Below are positions 1-6,571 of a stretch of 12,938 bases of DNA, piece after piece. The notes below the pieces were generated by a model. The model was not told where the DNA came from, made no database searches, and saw only the letters and a program-made list of their open reading frames with translations. Every line of letters starts with the position of its first letter. Positions within the stretch are counted from its first letter, which is position 1. This DNA is from Actinomycetota bacterium (GTDB taxonomy: Bacteria > Actinomycetota > UBA4738 > HRBIN12), in the NCBI GenBank assembly GCA_004366195.1, contig ML214184.1, positions 8,199 through 21,136 of the forward strand. Reading direction: 5' to 3'. A program made the translations under genes and the position numbers.

Positions 1-458
1 GCTCGGCTCCGGTTCACGTACTGGTCGATGAACTCGAGGTCGTCGTTCCCCGGCATCCAGATGGCCGGCGTCTTCCCGGGGTCGAGCCGCTCGTCGGCAA
101 GGCCGACCCAACCCTCCAGCACCTGCGCCATGTGCTGCTTGAACAGCTCCTCGACCTGCTCCGGCGTCTGGTACCGCGCCTTCTCCTCGGGCGTCATGCG
201 CTGGGTGTAGTAACCGCGCTGGCGGAGGGCCTTCTCCAGGTCGGCGAGCCCACGCTGATCGTCGACCCGGACCGTGCTGCCCTCGAACCGGGCGGTGTAC
301 GAGCCGTCCCGCTCCTCGACGATCGGGACGAGCATCTTGCCGGTCAGGTCGCCGCCCATGAGGAGGACGTCGGCGCCGTAGTGCTGGGCCGCGTTGAGCC
401 ACTTGCGGAACGTGGTCTCCGAGCCGTGGACGTCCGTCGCGAAGAAGAGCTTCAGCAC
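1..458 (-). CDS. Calcineurin-like metallophosphoesterase, 3' end cut by window edge
   Basis: The visible 152 residues begin at a GTG (codon 458-456) with a GGAGG/GGAGA-rich ribosome site just upstream, and the protein starts LKLFFATDVHG. Three metal-binding motifs of the calcineurin-like phosphoesterase fold are visible: DxH in ATDVHG near residue 9, GGD in LMGGDLTG near residue 36, and GND in MPGNDD near residue 138. The third block has Asp where many family members have the catalytic His of GNH, a variant I treat as family diversity rather than damage. The family hydrolyses phosphomono- or phosphodiesters with two metal ions; the substrate cannot be read from the sequence. It lies 92 bp downstream of the permease on the same strand, and a strong hairpin (499-531) separates them, so co-transcription is uncertain. 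The C-terminus lies beyond the left edge. Confidence 0.85.
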   Translation of the reverse strand, partial: MLKLFFATDVHGSETTFRKWLNAAQHYGADVLLMGGDLTGKMLVPIVEERDGSYTARFEGSTVRVDDQRGLADLEKALRQRGYYTQRMTPEEKARYQTPEQVEELFKQHMAQVLEGWVGLADERLDPGKTPAIWMPGNDDLEFIDQYVNRSR

Positions 459-498
459 CGGTCTCCTACCTCCTCACGGGGCACCCATGGGGCGCGGC

Positions 499-531
499 GA
501 GGGGGTCGCGCCGCCCGAACGTGACCCCCTC
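499..531 (-). terminator. Strong hairpin between permease and phosphoesterase, terminator-like
   Basis: A perfect 9-bp inverted repeat, GAGGGGGTC (499-507) and GACCCCCTC (523-531), extends by two or three more pairs with one mismatch around a loop of about 9 nt. It begins 20 bp after the permease stop and ends 41 bp before the phosphoesterase start. There is no T-tract after it in the direction of transcription. It could be a U-less terminator, an attenuating or stabilising hairpin, or a protein site. The symmetry is seen directly; the function is inferred. Confidence 0.4.
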
Positions 532-550
532 ACCCGCTCCGATCCCCCTC

Positions 551-2158
551 TCACTCCGGGGGAACCTGCGAGAACTGCACCTTCAGCGGGATCCCCTTGC
601 TCGAGTGGTACACGTGCGCGATCAGGTAGATCACCAGCGGGATCACCAGCATCCCGAGCACCGTCAGGTACTGGTTCGGCTCGGCGGCGCCCCTGAAGAA
701 GGGCTGGGCCACCGCCCACTCGGTGAAGATCGACACGGCGAGCGTGAGGAACCCGAGGATCGAGATCACCGGGATCCCCGCGATCCGGCGTTGCGTGGCG
801 GGCGGGCCCGCCTCGAACAGCTCCCGACGACGGTACGGGTACACGATCCCCGCGATGCCGAGGACGATCCACGCCACGAACCACGCCACGATCGTGTAGA
901 GGATCGCGCTCGAGTACGCGGGGCTGTAGATCCCGAGCCACAGGAACACCTCGGCGGCGACGATCACCGCGACGATGGCCCACAGGGGCGCCCGGTACCG
1001 CGTCGTGATCTCCGAGAACTTCGTGGGGATCAGCCGGTCGAAGGACCAGGCGAACACGTTGCGGATCGGCGCGAAGCCGAGCCCCGCGAGCGACACCCAC
1101 GTCGCCACGATGAAGCAGAGCCCGAAGAGCAGCTGCAGGATGGGGTTCCCGGTCATGAACGCGACGAGCAGCATCGGCACCGGCTCGCTCGAGGTGTGCT
1201 CGTGGACCAGGGCCGGCGGCAGCTTGGACGGATCGTCCGCCCAGATGGCGTCCAGCGAGTGCATGAAGTTCGTGCCGACGATCCCGTAGACGAGCATGTA
1301 GGCGGCGAACCAGATCGCCATCTGCATGACCAGCGATCCGAACAGAGCGAGCGCCTGGGACCTCCCCACCCCACGGATCTCGCCGGCCAGGTTGGCGGAG
1401 AAGGTCTGCCCCAGCGTGTTGAGGTTGATGTACGTGACGGCCGCGTACATCAGCGGGACGAAGGAGATCCCGAAGATCGCCCCCGCCTCCTTGCCGGCTT
1501 GGAGGATCGCGTCGTACTCGGCTCCCGAGAGACGGTTGAAGTTCTCCCGGAAGCCGTCCTGCCCGGTCACCACGAGCAGGAACCCGAGGATCGCCACGGC
1601 GAGCCAGGCGAAGGCCACGGCCCAGTAGGAGACGCGCATCATCGCCTTCGCGCCCTTCAGGAAGAGCCATCCCGTGAGGACGAGCGCGGCGGTGCCGAGC
1701 AGGAACCGAACGATGGGCTGGTCGATGAAGTTGGCGAGATCGATCCACCCCTGGTTCCCGCTGGAGATCCCGACCGCCCGGATCGCATCGGCGAGCCCCC
1801 AGCGGATCCACCAGTCCTGGATCTGCCCGGTCCACGACAGCGCCGTGATGCTGATCGCGAAGGACGCGAACAGACCGAGGCTCGGGTGCAGCGTCCGGCT
1901 GATGTAGATGTACTCCCCGCCGGATCGCGGCATCGAGACCGAGAAGTACCAGTACAGACCGGCGATCGGGAAGATCAGCAGCACGAACAGGACGCCGATC
2001 CCCATGTGCGCCCCGGGGAAGAAGGCGGGCGCCCACACGATGTACACGAGGGCGTAGAGGAGCCCGGGGTTCATCGCGCAGTACATGAGGGCGTCACGGG
2101 CGCTGATCTGCCGCGTGAGGCCGGACGACTTGCGGATGAACACGTCCTGCGTCGCCAT
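551..2158 (-). CDS. APC-superfamily amino acid/polyamine permease
   Basis: A 535-residue, strongly hydrophobic protein with roughly 12 predicted membrane segments, the usual size of amino acid-polyamine-organocation permeases. Near the N-terminus SGLTRQISARDALMY precedes the first helix, and the conserved MPRSGGEYIYISR block (about residues 74-86) follows transmembrane segment 2, as in this superfamily. The family imports or exchanges amino acids or amines across the cytoplasmic membrane by proton symport or antiport. The ATG at 2158 is preceded by a purine-rich AAGGGGG tract. Proximity to two glutamine-synthetase-like ligases and two class III aminotransferases suggests it imports the substrate of that pathway, like PuuP in the putrescine pathway; the exact substrate is unknown. 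It has its own 164-bp upstream region with a promoter-like pair and a copy of the shared dyad, so it is probably co-regulated but separately transcribed. Confidence 0.88.
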   Translation of the reverse strand: MATQDVFIRKSSGLTRQISARDALMYCAMNPGLLYALVYIVWAPAFFPGAHMGIGVLFVLLIFPIAGLYWYFSVSMPRSGGEYIYISRTLHPSLGLFASFAISITALSWTGQIQDWWIRWGLADAIRAVGISSGNQGWIDLANFIDQPIVRFLLGTAALVLTGWLFLKGAKAMMRVSYWAVAFAWLAVAILGFLLVVTGQDGFRENFNRLSGAEYDAILQAGKEAGAIFGISFVPLMYAAVTYINLNTLGQTFSANLAGEIRGVGRSQALALFGSLVMQMAIWFAAYMLVYGIVGTNFMHSLDAIWADDPSKLPPALVHEHTSSEPVPMLLVAFMTGNPILQLLFGLCFIVATWVSLAGLGFAPIRNVFAWSFDRLIPTKFSEITTRYRAPLWAIVAVIVAAEVFLWLGIYSPAYSSAILYTIVAWFVAWIVLGIAGIVYPYRRRELFEAGPPATQRRIAGIPVISILGFLTLAVSIFTEWAVAQPFFRGAAEPNQYLTVLGMLVIPLVIYLIAHVYHSSKGIPLKVQFSQVPPE

Positions 2159-2218
2159 CCATCCACCCCCTTCTCGCCCGGGCCCCCTCGGCGTCCCGGG
2201 CGTCGTCGGACCCGGCTA

Positions 2219-2248
2219 AGGGTAGGGCGGTCCTCCTCCGCCGGGCAA
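2219..2248 (-). promoter_or_regulatory. Candidate sigma70-type promoter of the permease gene
   Basis: On the minus strand TTGCCC (2248-2243) and TACCCT (2224-2219) are separated by 18 bp, a reasonable -35/-10 pair, placing transcription start near 2212, about 55 nt before the permease ATG. The -10 match is modest, so this is a proposal. Confidence 0.4.
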
Positions 2249-2250
2249 GA

Positions 2251-2265
2251 CCGAGCGGCGCTCGG
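2251..2265. promoter_or_regulatory. Perfect 15-bp palindrome beside the permease -35 element
   Basis: CCGAGCG-G-CGCTCGG is a perfect 7-bp dyad around one base. It lies 2 bp upstream of the proposed -35 of the permease promoter, the place where an activator or repressor dimer would bind. It is unlike the 17-bp dyad 25 bp further upstream, so it may serve a second regulator. In GC-rich DNA a 7-bp dyad can also occur by chance. Confidence 0.35.
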
Positions 2266-2276
2266 CCTGCCCACAT

Positions 2277-2311
2277 CCCGCACCGCGCCCTGTGCACGCT
2301 GAACAGGGCGC
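2277..2311. promoter_or_regulatory. Operator candidate A: 17-bp dyad upstream of the permease
   Basis: The core CTGTGCACGCTGAACAG (2290-2306) is CTGTGC-N5-GAACAG, five of six base pairs symmetric. Symmetry continues outward to 2285-2311, giving 11-bp arms with one mismatch, the most symmetric copy. The block 2277-2298 matches 11412-11433 upstream of the aminotransferase operon at 21 of 22 positions. The site lies 132 bp upstream of the permease ATG and 12 bp beyond the stop of the small membrane protein gene. The same core recurs at 6525-6541 and 11425-11441. I infer a regulator-binding site; as RNA it could also form a hairpin ending the upstream transcript, but no T-tract follows. Confidence 0.6.
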
Positions 2312-2322
2312 CTCCGATCCCG

Positions 2323-2586
2323 TCAGGCTGCTCCCTGGAGCGCGAGGAGGAGCTGTACCACCAGGACCGCGAGGGCGTTCGCCACGATCACGAGGGCGAG
2401 ATCCGGGTGCGCGAGCTCGGGCTCCCCGCGGAGGACGACGGCGAGGAGCCGAGGCACGAGGTACACGAGCGCGACGAGGGCGAGCGCCGGGACGGCCACC
2501 GGGGCACCGGCGAGGAGCACCCACCCCACGCCCAACAGTACCGCCGCGGGCATGCGCCTGCGGACCCCGCGGTCGTAGGAAGCCAT
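2323..2586 (-). CDS. Small hydrophobic membrane protein, unknown function
   Basis: An 87-residue protein with a basic N-terminus (MASYDRGVRRR) followed by a hydrophobic stretch at about residues 13-50 that could form two helices, a short polar linker with LRGEPELAHPD, and a further hydrophobic segment to the C-terminus, so about three membrane passes with positive residues on the N-terminal side. I recognise no family. It lies 83 bp downstream of ligase A and 164 bp upstream of the permease on the same strand. The upstream sequence has only a weak GGGG ribosome site, so the start could instead be the Met at residue 12. It may be a membrane accessory of the permease or simply a small hypothetical protein. 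The hydrophobic pattern, which GC-rich shadow frames rarely show, supports it being real. Confidence 0.55.
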   Translation of the reverse strand: MASYDRGVRRRMPAAVLLGVGWVLLAGAPVAVPALALVALVYLVPRLLAVVLRGEPELAHPDLALVIVANALAVLVVQLLLALQGAA

Positions 2587-2669
2587 CCCCGACCATGATG
2601 CGCACGCTCCGCGCGGCCGATGAGGCCATCCGACCCGGACCCGGAGGGCCGAGCCTCCCCGTTCGCCCG

Positions 2670-3998
2670 CTAGAAGAGCTCCAGGTACTCCGCCCGCTCC
2701 CAGTCGGTGACCCAGTCGTTGAACCGGGAGAGCTCGTACCGTCGCATCACGAGGTACGCGGTGACGAACTCTTCACCGAAGAACGCACGCACGGCGGGCT
2801 CCGCCTCGAAGGCGTCGAGCGCCTCATGGATCGAGGTCGGGAGCTTCTCGAAGTCGTCGTCGTCCTCGGCCGGGATCCCGGGTTTGGACGTCGGGCCGGG
2901 TTCGAGACGATCCTCGATGCCCTGGAGGCCGGCCTGCAGCAGCGCCGCCCCGATCAGGTAGGGGTTCGCGAGGGCGGAGGGCGCCCGGTACTCCAGGTGT
3001 CGGGACTGGAGCGAGCCACCCTTCACCCGCACGAGCGCCGAGCGATCCTCGAGCCCCCAGGACACGTTGGTGGGGCTGAAGGTGTGACGCCGGCGTCGCC
3101 GGTGACAGTTGACCGTCGGCGCGATCACGGGGTCGATGGCCTTCGCGTACCGCAGGAGACCCCCGACGAAGTACCGACAGGTCTCGGAGATCCCCATCGC
3201 GTCGCCGTCGTCGCCGAACGCGTTCGTGCCGTCGTCCAGCCGCAGGAGGGAGATGTGCGTGTGGTTCCCGCAGCCAGCGGAGTTCGCGAAGGGCTTCGAC
3301 ATGAAGGTCGCGAGGAGCCCATCCTGCCGGGCGATCTCCTTCACGCCGTTGCGGAACGTGAACGCGTCGTCCGGCCCCTTCATCCCGCGCCCCGCGGCGC
3401 ACGGGATCTCCCACTGGGAGCCCGCGTACTCGCAGTTCGCCGTGATCACCGAGACGCCGATCCGCGGCATCTCCTCGAGGATGCGCCGGATCGTGGGGAC
3501 GTAGTCGTTCCGCACCGTGTTGAAGATGTGGTAGCCGTCGAACAGCGGCTCGTGCGTCTCGCCGTCCAGCAGGTAGAACTCGTACTCGGTCCCGATGACC
3601 GGCTCGAAGCCCATCGACCGACAGCGCTCGAGGGCGCGCCGGTACACGTGGCGCGGCGTGGCCTCCAGGGGGCTCCCGTCGTACCACGTCGCGTCGCAGA
3701 TGAAACGACCGGTCGCCTCGACCCACGGCACGACCGCGGCGGTGTCCGGGTCCGGGTGCAGCAGCTGGTCGCCGTACATCCGCTCCTCGTTGTAGAGGGT
3801 CCCGGGGACCACGTCCGAGCGGGTGTCCAGGACCGAGGTCCCCCCGTACATGTTGAGCCCCCGCTCCGCGAAGCCGTCGGCGTGCTCGATGGGCACGGTC
3901 TTGGAGCGCGAGATGCCGTGCATGTCCGGCAGCTCGAACCGGACGAACCGGATGCCCTCGCTCCGCCACCGCTCGAGGATGGCCCCAACCTCGCTCAC
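2670..3998 (-). CDS. Glutamine-synthetase-like gamma-glutamyl-amine ligase A
   Basis: At 442 residues it matches the length of the glutamine synthetase family. Visible catalytic elements are an N-terminal PDMHG...RSK block (residues 24-33), metal-ligand EYEF (E138, E140), E190 and QWE (E197), NHTH (H246, H248), an arginine block at 300-304, EDRSA (R319) and LEYR (E336, R338), followed by the conserved ANPYL. The nucleotide, metal and glutamate sites are therefore intact. Two features argue against ordinary ammonia-using GlnA: the RLVPGYEAP flap is replaced by RRRRRHTFSP, and Phe307 sits where GlnA has Glu327. The likely reaction is ATP-dependent gamma-glutamylation of an amine, as in PuuA or the actinobacterial GlnA3/GlnA4 paralogues; the amine is unknown. 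The GTG start at 3998 has an excellent AAGGAGG site. It follows the CBS gene by 40 bp, suggesting one transcript with it. Confidence 0.87.
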   Translation of the reverse strand: MSEVGAILERWRSEGIRFVRFELPDMHGISRSKTVPIEHADGFAERGLNMYGGTSVLDTRSDVVPGTLYNEERMYGDQLLHPDPDTAAVVPWVEATGRFICDATWYDGSPLEATPRHVYRRALERCRSMGFEPVIGTEYEFYLLDGETHEPLFDGYHIFNTVRNDYVPTIRRILEEMPRIGVSVITANCEYAGSQWEIPCAAGRGMKGPDDAFTFRNGVKEIARQDGLLATFMSKPFANSAGCGNHTHISLLRLDDGTNAFGDDGDAMGISETCRYFVGGLLRYAKAIDPVIAPTVNCHRRRRRHTFSPTNVSWGLEDRSALVRVKGGSLQSRHLEYRAPSALANPYLIGAALLQAGLQGIEDRLEPGPTSKPGIPAEDDDDFEKLPTSIHEALDAFEAEPAVRAFFGEEFVTAYLVMRRYELSRFNDWVTDWERAEYLELF

Positions 3999-4038
3999 GT
4001 CCTCCCTCCTTCCACCGATCTGCGCTCGCTCCGCCCGG

Positions 4039-4434
4039 CTACTCCGCCGCGACGGCGCTCACCCACCGCATGAGATCCCGCTCCGTCACGATCCCGACCA
4101 GTCGCATGCCGTCGAGGACGGCCAGGCGCCGGACCCCCTTCGCGTTCATGAGGTCGAACGCCGCCTGGATATCCGTGTCGGGTCGGACGGCGTGAACGGG
4201 CGCCGACATCACCTCCCGCATGGGCCGTCCGAGCAGGTCCGGATCCCCGAGGATCCGGCGGGTCAGGTCGCGCTCGGTGAAGATGCCGACCGCACGGTCT
4301 CCGTCGATCACCAGCACGGACCCGATGTCGTGGTCCACCATCGCCCGGATGGCGTCCGTCACCGGATCGTCGGGCCCGACCCCGACGACGTTCACCGTCA
4401 TGATCTCCCCCACCGTGTCCGGCGCTCTCGTCAT
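4039..4434 (-). CDS. Tandem CBS-domain protein
   Basis: A 131-residue protein made almost entirely of two CBS motifs: VGEIMTVNVVGVGPDDPVTDAI...IGSVLVIDGDRAVGIFTERDL (about residues 8-55) and MREVMSAPVHAVRPDTDIQAAF...VRRLAVLDGMRLVGIVTERDL (about 72-121). Such stand-alone Bateman modules bind adenosine nucleotides or related ligands and sense energy state; no catalytic domain is attached. It lies between the PucR-like regulator (80 bp upstream) and ligase A (40 bp downstream), so it could tune the regulator or the ATP-consuming ligase; that link is only contextual. The ATG at 4434 is preceded by an 11-bp direct repeat carrying two GGAG-type ribosome sites. Fold assignment is secure, role is not. 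Confidence 0.9.
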   Translation of the reverse strand: MTRAPDTVGEIMTVNVVGVGPDDPVTDAIRAMVDHDIGSVLVIDGDRAVGIFTERDLTRRILGDPDLLGRPMREVMSAPVHAVRPDTDIQAAFDLMNAKGVRRLAVLDGMRLVGIVTERDLMRWVSAVAAE

Positions 4435-4437
4435 CTC

Positions 4438-4461
4438 CTCCGGTCCTCCCCTCCGGTCCTC
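4438..4461 (-). repeat. 11-bp direct repeat in the CBS gene leader
   Basis: CTCCGGTCCTC occurs at 4438-4448 and again at 4451-4461 (GAGGACCGGAG twice on the coding strand, 13-bp period). The copy nearer the ATG contains a GGAG only 2 nt from the start codon, and the farther one provides GGAGG at a more distant spacing. It probably reflects a duplicated ribosome site. Confidence 0.5.
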
Positions 4462-4514
4462 ATCCCGTCAGGAACGTGTCCCCAACGCCGGCCGCGCACC
4501 TCGCCCGGGCGCCC

Positions 4515-6461
4515 TCATGAACCCCCGCCGTTCCCCGGGCTCCCGCGATCCCCGCCGCGCGCGCCACCGTGTCCGGTGCGCGCCGTCAGCTCGCGGAGCC
4601 GGATGATCCGCAGGGCCATCATCAGATCGAACCACCGGCCGGGGTCCGTCACGTCGAGCTCCGCCACCTGACGGATCTTCTGGAAGCGGAGCCGCAGGGT
4701 GTTCCGGTGGACGAACAGCCGCTCCGCCGCGAGCTTCGCGTTCCCCATGCACTCCAGGTACACCTCGACGGTACGGAACAGGTGCGTGCCCTTCGCCCGA
4801 TCGTGCTCCACGAGGCGCTGCAGGCGCTCCTGGTACACGTCGCGGACCTGCTGCTGCGCCACGTGGAAGAGGTGCCACTGGGCGCCGAGCTCATCGAAGG
4901 TCACCGCCGCCCCCGGCCCGCGCATCGCGCGACCGATGAGCAACGCGTGCCGCGCCTGCTCGAAGGCGTCGGGGTACTCGTCCACGGCTCGACAGAGGCG
5001 CGAGACACCCACCGATACGAGCACGTCCTGGCGCCGCTCGTGCGGCCGCTTCAGCTCGCAGAGGCGCTCCGCCAGCCGATCCAGGCTCGTCGCCGGGGCC
5101 ACCCGCAAGAGCGCGGTGAGGGTGTGGTCCCGGTGCGCAGCAAGCGAGCCCGGGAACCCGCCCACGAGATCCTGCCGCAGGGCTGACCACAGGCGATCGA
5201 TGTCCGCGCCGGCCGCCCCTTCGGCGACCTCGAACGCCGTCACCACGTGCGGCTGGGTGAGATCCACTCCGAGCCTGAGGGCGCGCCCCTCGAGCAACTG
5301 TCCGTCGTCCTCGCCCAGGGCGAGCGCCTCGAAGAGGTCGCGCACGACGTTGCGCTCGGTGAGCGTCTCGATGAGCCGCGCGTTCTGCACCGTGAGGGCG
5401 GCCTGGGAGGCGAGGGTCAACAGGAGCTCCGCGTCCTCCCGATGCGGGGCCCCGGCCGACCTCGAGAAACACGCGACGAGGCCGATCGTCCGTTCCGACA
5501 ACCGCATGGGCGCGACGAGCGCCGTCCGAGCCTGCGGGGCGAGCACGTCGAACGCGCGGAACGCCTCCGCGTGTTCGCGGCGACCGAGGACGAGCGTCGA
5601 CGTCGCTCCCAGCACCCGCGCCCAGATACCCTCCACGGCGAGCGCCGGGGGCGAACCACCCACCGACCCGGGCGCCGCCTCCCAGAAGGCCTCGACCCCG
5701 AGATGCGCGCCGGTCTCGTCCAGGGCGAGGATGGCGCACCGGTCGGCCGCGACGAGGGTCGCCGCCGTCCCGGCCAGCCGATGCAGCACGTGCCGGAGGG
5801 ACGAGGTCTGCACCACCGCCTGGCCCGCCTCGGCCAGCGCGTTCAGGACCTGCACCTGCCGGGCCTGTCGCTCGTACAGCTCGGCGTTCTCGACCGCCGT
5901 CGCGATCAGCACCGAGAGGGTGGTCATCAGGATGAGGTCGTCGTCGTCGAAGCGGTGGGGCGCCTCCGTATGCATGGTGATGACGCCGATGAGCCGCCCG
6001 TTCGGCGAGATGATGGGGATCGTGAGGTAGGACTGGTACCGGTCGTCGTTCAGCTCGGGGAACCGCTTGAACCGCGGGTCCTGCGTCGGGTTCTCGGTGA
6101 TCATCCCCGGTTGACGGGTGAGCGCCGTCCAGCCCGTCAACCCCTCGCCGAGGGCGAGCCCGAAGCGGCCGATCCAGCGCTCGTAGCCCTCGACACCCGC
6201 TCGGACGACGAGGCGCTCGCTGTCCTCGTCCCACAGGTAGACGAGGACGCCGTGACACCCGGTGAGCTCCTTGCACAGGTGGACGACGTAGTCGAGGAGC
6301 TTGGCGACGTCCAGCGTCGAGGCCAGGCTGGCGAGGATCCCGAAGAGGGCCTCGGTCTCGCGGCGCTTGTCCCGGAGCATCTGCCGCAGGGCCCGGGCGG
6401 CCTCGGCGGGCGGGGTCGCGAGGCCCCGTCGGTGGCTGCGGTGGGCCGCGGATCGCGTCAT
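4515..6461 (-). CDS. GAF-GAF-PucR/CdaR-type transcriptional regulator
   Basis: A 648-residue protein starting at the ATG at 6461, chosen because GGAGGG lies 6 nt upstream; an upstream in-frame extension to 6626 would run into the end of ligase B and has shadow-like composition. After a charged helical N-terminus come two GAF domains (about residues 40-195, with typical EGLTGW and SYLTIPI segments, and about 210-375), a linker EALALGEDDGQLLEGRA, a degenerate GGDEF/CdaR-like region (about 410-540), and a C-terminal PucR-family helix-turn-helix around NAKLAAERLFVHRNTLRLRFQKI. The family senses small molecules through the N-terminal domains and usually activates adjacent catabolic genes. A copy of the shared 17-bp dyad precedes its own promoter region, consistent with self-regulation. 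The tail after TARTGHGG is Gly-rich and probably disordered. The ligand is unknown. Confidence 0.88.
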   Translation of the reverse strand: MTRSAAHRSHRRGLATPPAEAARALRQMLRDKRRETEALFGILASLASTLDVAKLLDYVVHLCKELTGCHGVLVYLWDEDSERLVVRAGVEGYERWIGRFGLALGEGLTGWTALTRQPGMITENPTQDPRFKRFPELNDDRYQSYLTIPIISPNGRLIGVITMHTEAPHRFDDDDLILMTTLSVLIATAVENAELYERQARQVQVLNALAEAGQAVVQTSSLRHVLHRLAGTAATLVAADRCAILALDETGAHLGVEAFWEAAPGSVGGSPPALAVEGIWARVLGATSTLVLGRREHAEAFRAFDVLAPQARTALVAPMRLSERTIGLVACFSRSAGAPHREDAELLLTLASQAALTVQNARLIETLTERNVVRDLFEALALGEDDGQLLEGRALRLGVDLTQPHVVTAFEVAEGAAGADIDRLWSALRQDLVGGFPGSLAAHRDHTLTALLRVAPATSLDRLAERLCELKRPHERRQDVLVSVGVSRLCRAVDEYPDAFEQARHALLIGRAMRGPGAAVTFDELGAQWHLFHVAQQQVRDVYQERLQRLVEHDRAKGTHLFRTVEVYLECMGNAKLAAERLFVHRNTLRLRFQKIRQVAELDVTDPGRWFDLMMALRIIRLRELTARTGHGGARGGDRGSPGNGGGS

Positions 6462-6484
6462 CTCCGCCCTCCGAGAGGGGTCGA

Positions 6485-6513
6485 ACGGTAGCACTCGGGC
6501 CGCCGGAAGGGAA
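6485..6513 (-). promoter_or_regulatory. Candidate promoter of the PucR-like regulator gene
   Basis: On the minus strand TTCCCT (6513-6508) and TACCGT (6490-6485) are spaced by 17 bp, putting a start near 6478, about 17 nt before the ATG at 6461. The -35 match is poor, as would fit an activator-dependent promoter. The shared dyad at 6525-6541 ends 11 bp upstream of this -35. Confidence 0.35.
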
Positions 6514-6524
6514 GCCGCACGGCC

Positions 6525-6541
6525 CAGTGCACCCCGCACAG
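6525..6541. promoter_or_regulatory. Operator candidate C: 17-bp dyad upstream of the regulator gene
   Basis: CAGTGCACCCCGCACAG reads as CAGTGC-N5-GCACAG, five of six pairs symmetric, and shares the GTGCAC core and the right half with copies A (2290) and B (11425). A CCGCAC element also precedes it, as in A and B, but 2 bp closer. It lies in the 110-bp gap between ligase B (stop at 6572) and the regulator start at 6461, so binding there would give autoregulation. It is the weakest of the three in flanking similarity. Confidence 0.5.
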
Positions 6542-6571
6542 CTGCCCAGCCCCGCCCAGGGTCGGGCGCGG

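Noticed and set aside
521..2302. Long plus-strand reading frame opposite the permease (593 codons)
   Set aside because: It lies antisense to a clear APC permease, is dominated by Arg, Asp, Glu, Pro and Gly with no domain, and such open antisense frames are expected at this GC content.
2285..2311. Operator A read only as a terminator of the small membrane protein gene
   Set aside because: The symmetry would make a hairpin and all three dyads do lie 12 to 31 bp after a stop codon, but no T-tract follows, copies B and C make weak hairpins, and the conserved flank is not symmetric. Kept as an alternative, not the main reading.
3082..3099. Frameshift in ligase A explaining the arginine run
   Set aside because: The region aligns gaplessly with ligase B and motifs on both sides stay in frame, so it is a substitution and not a frame change.
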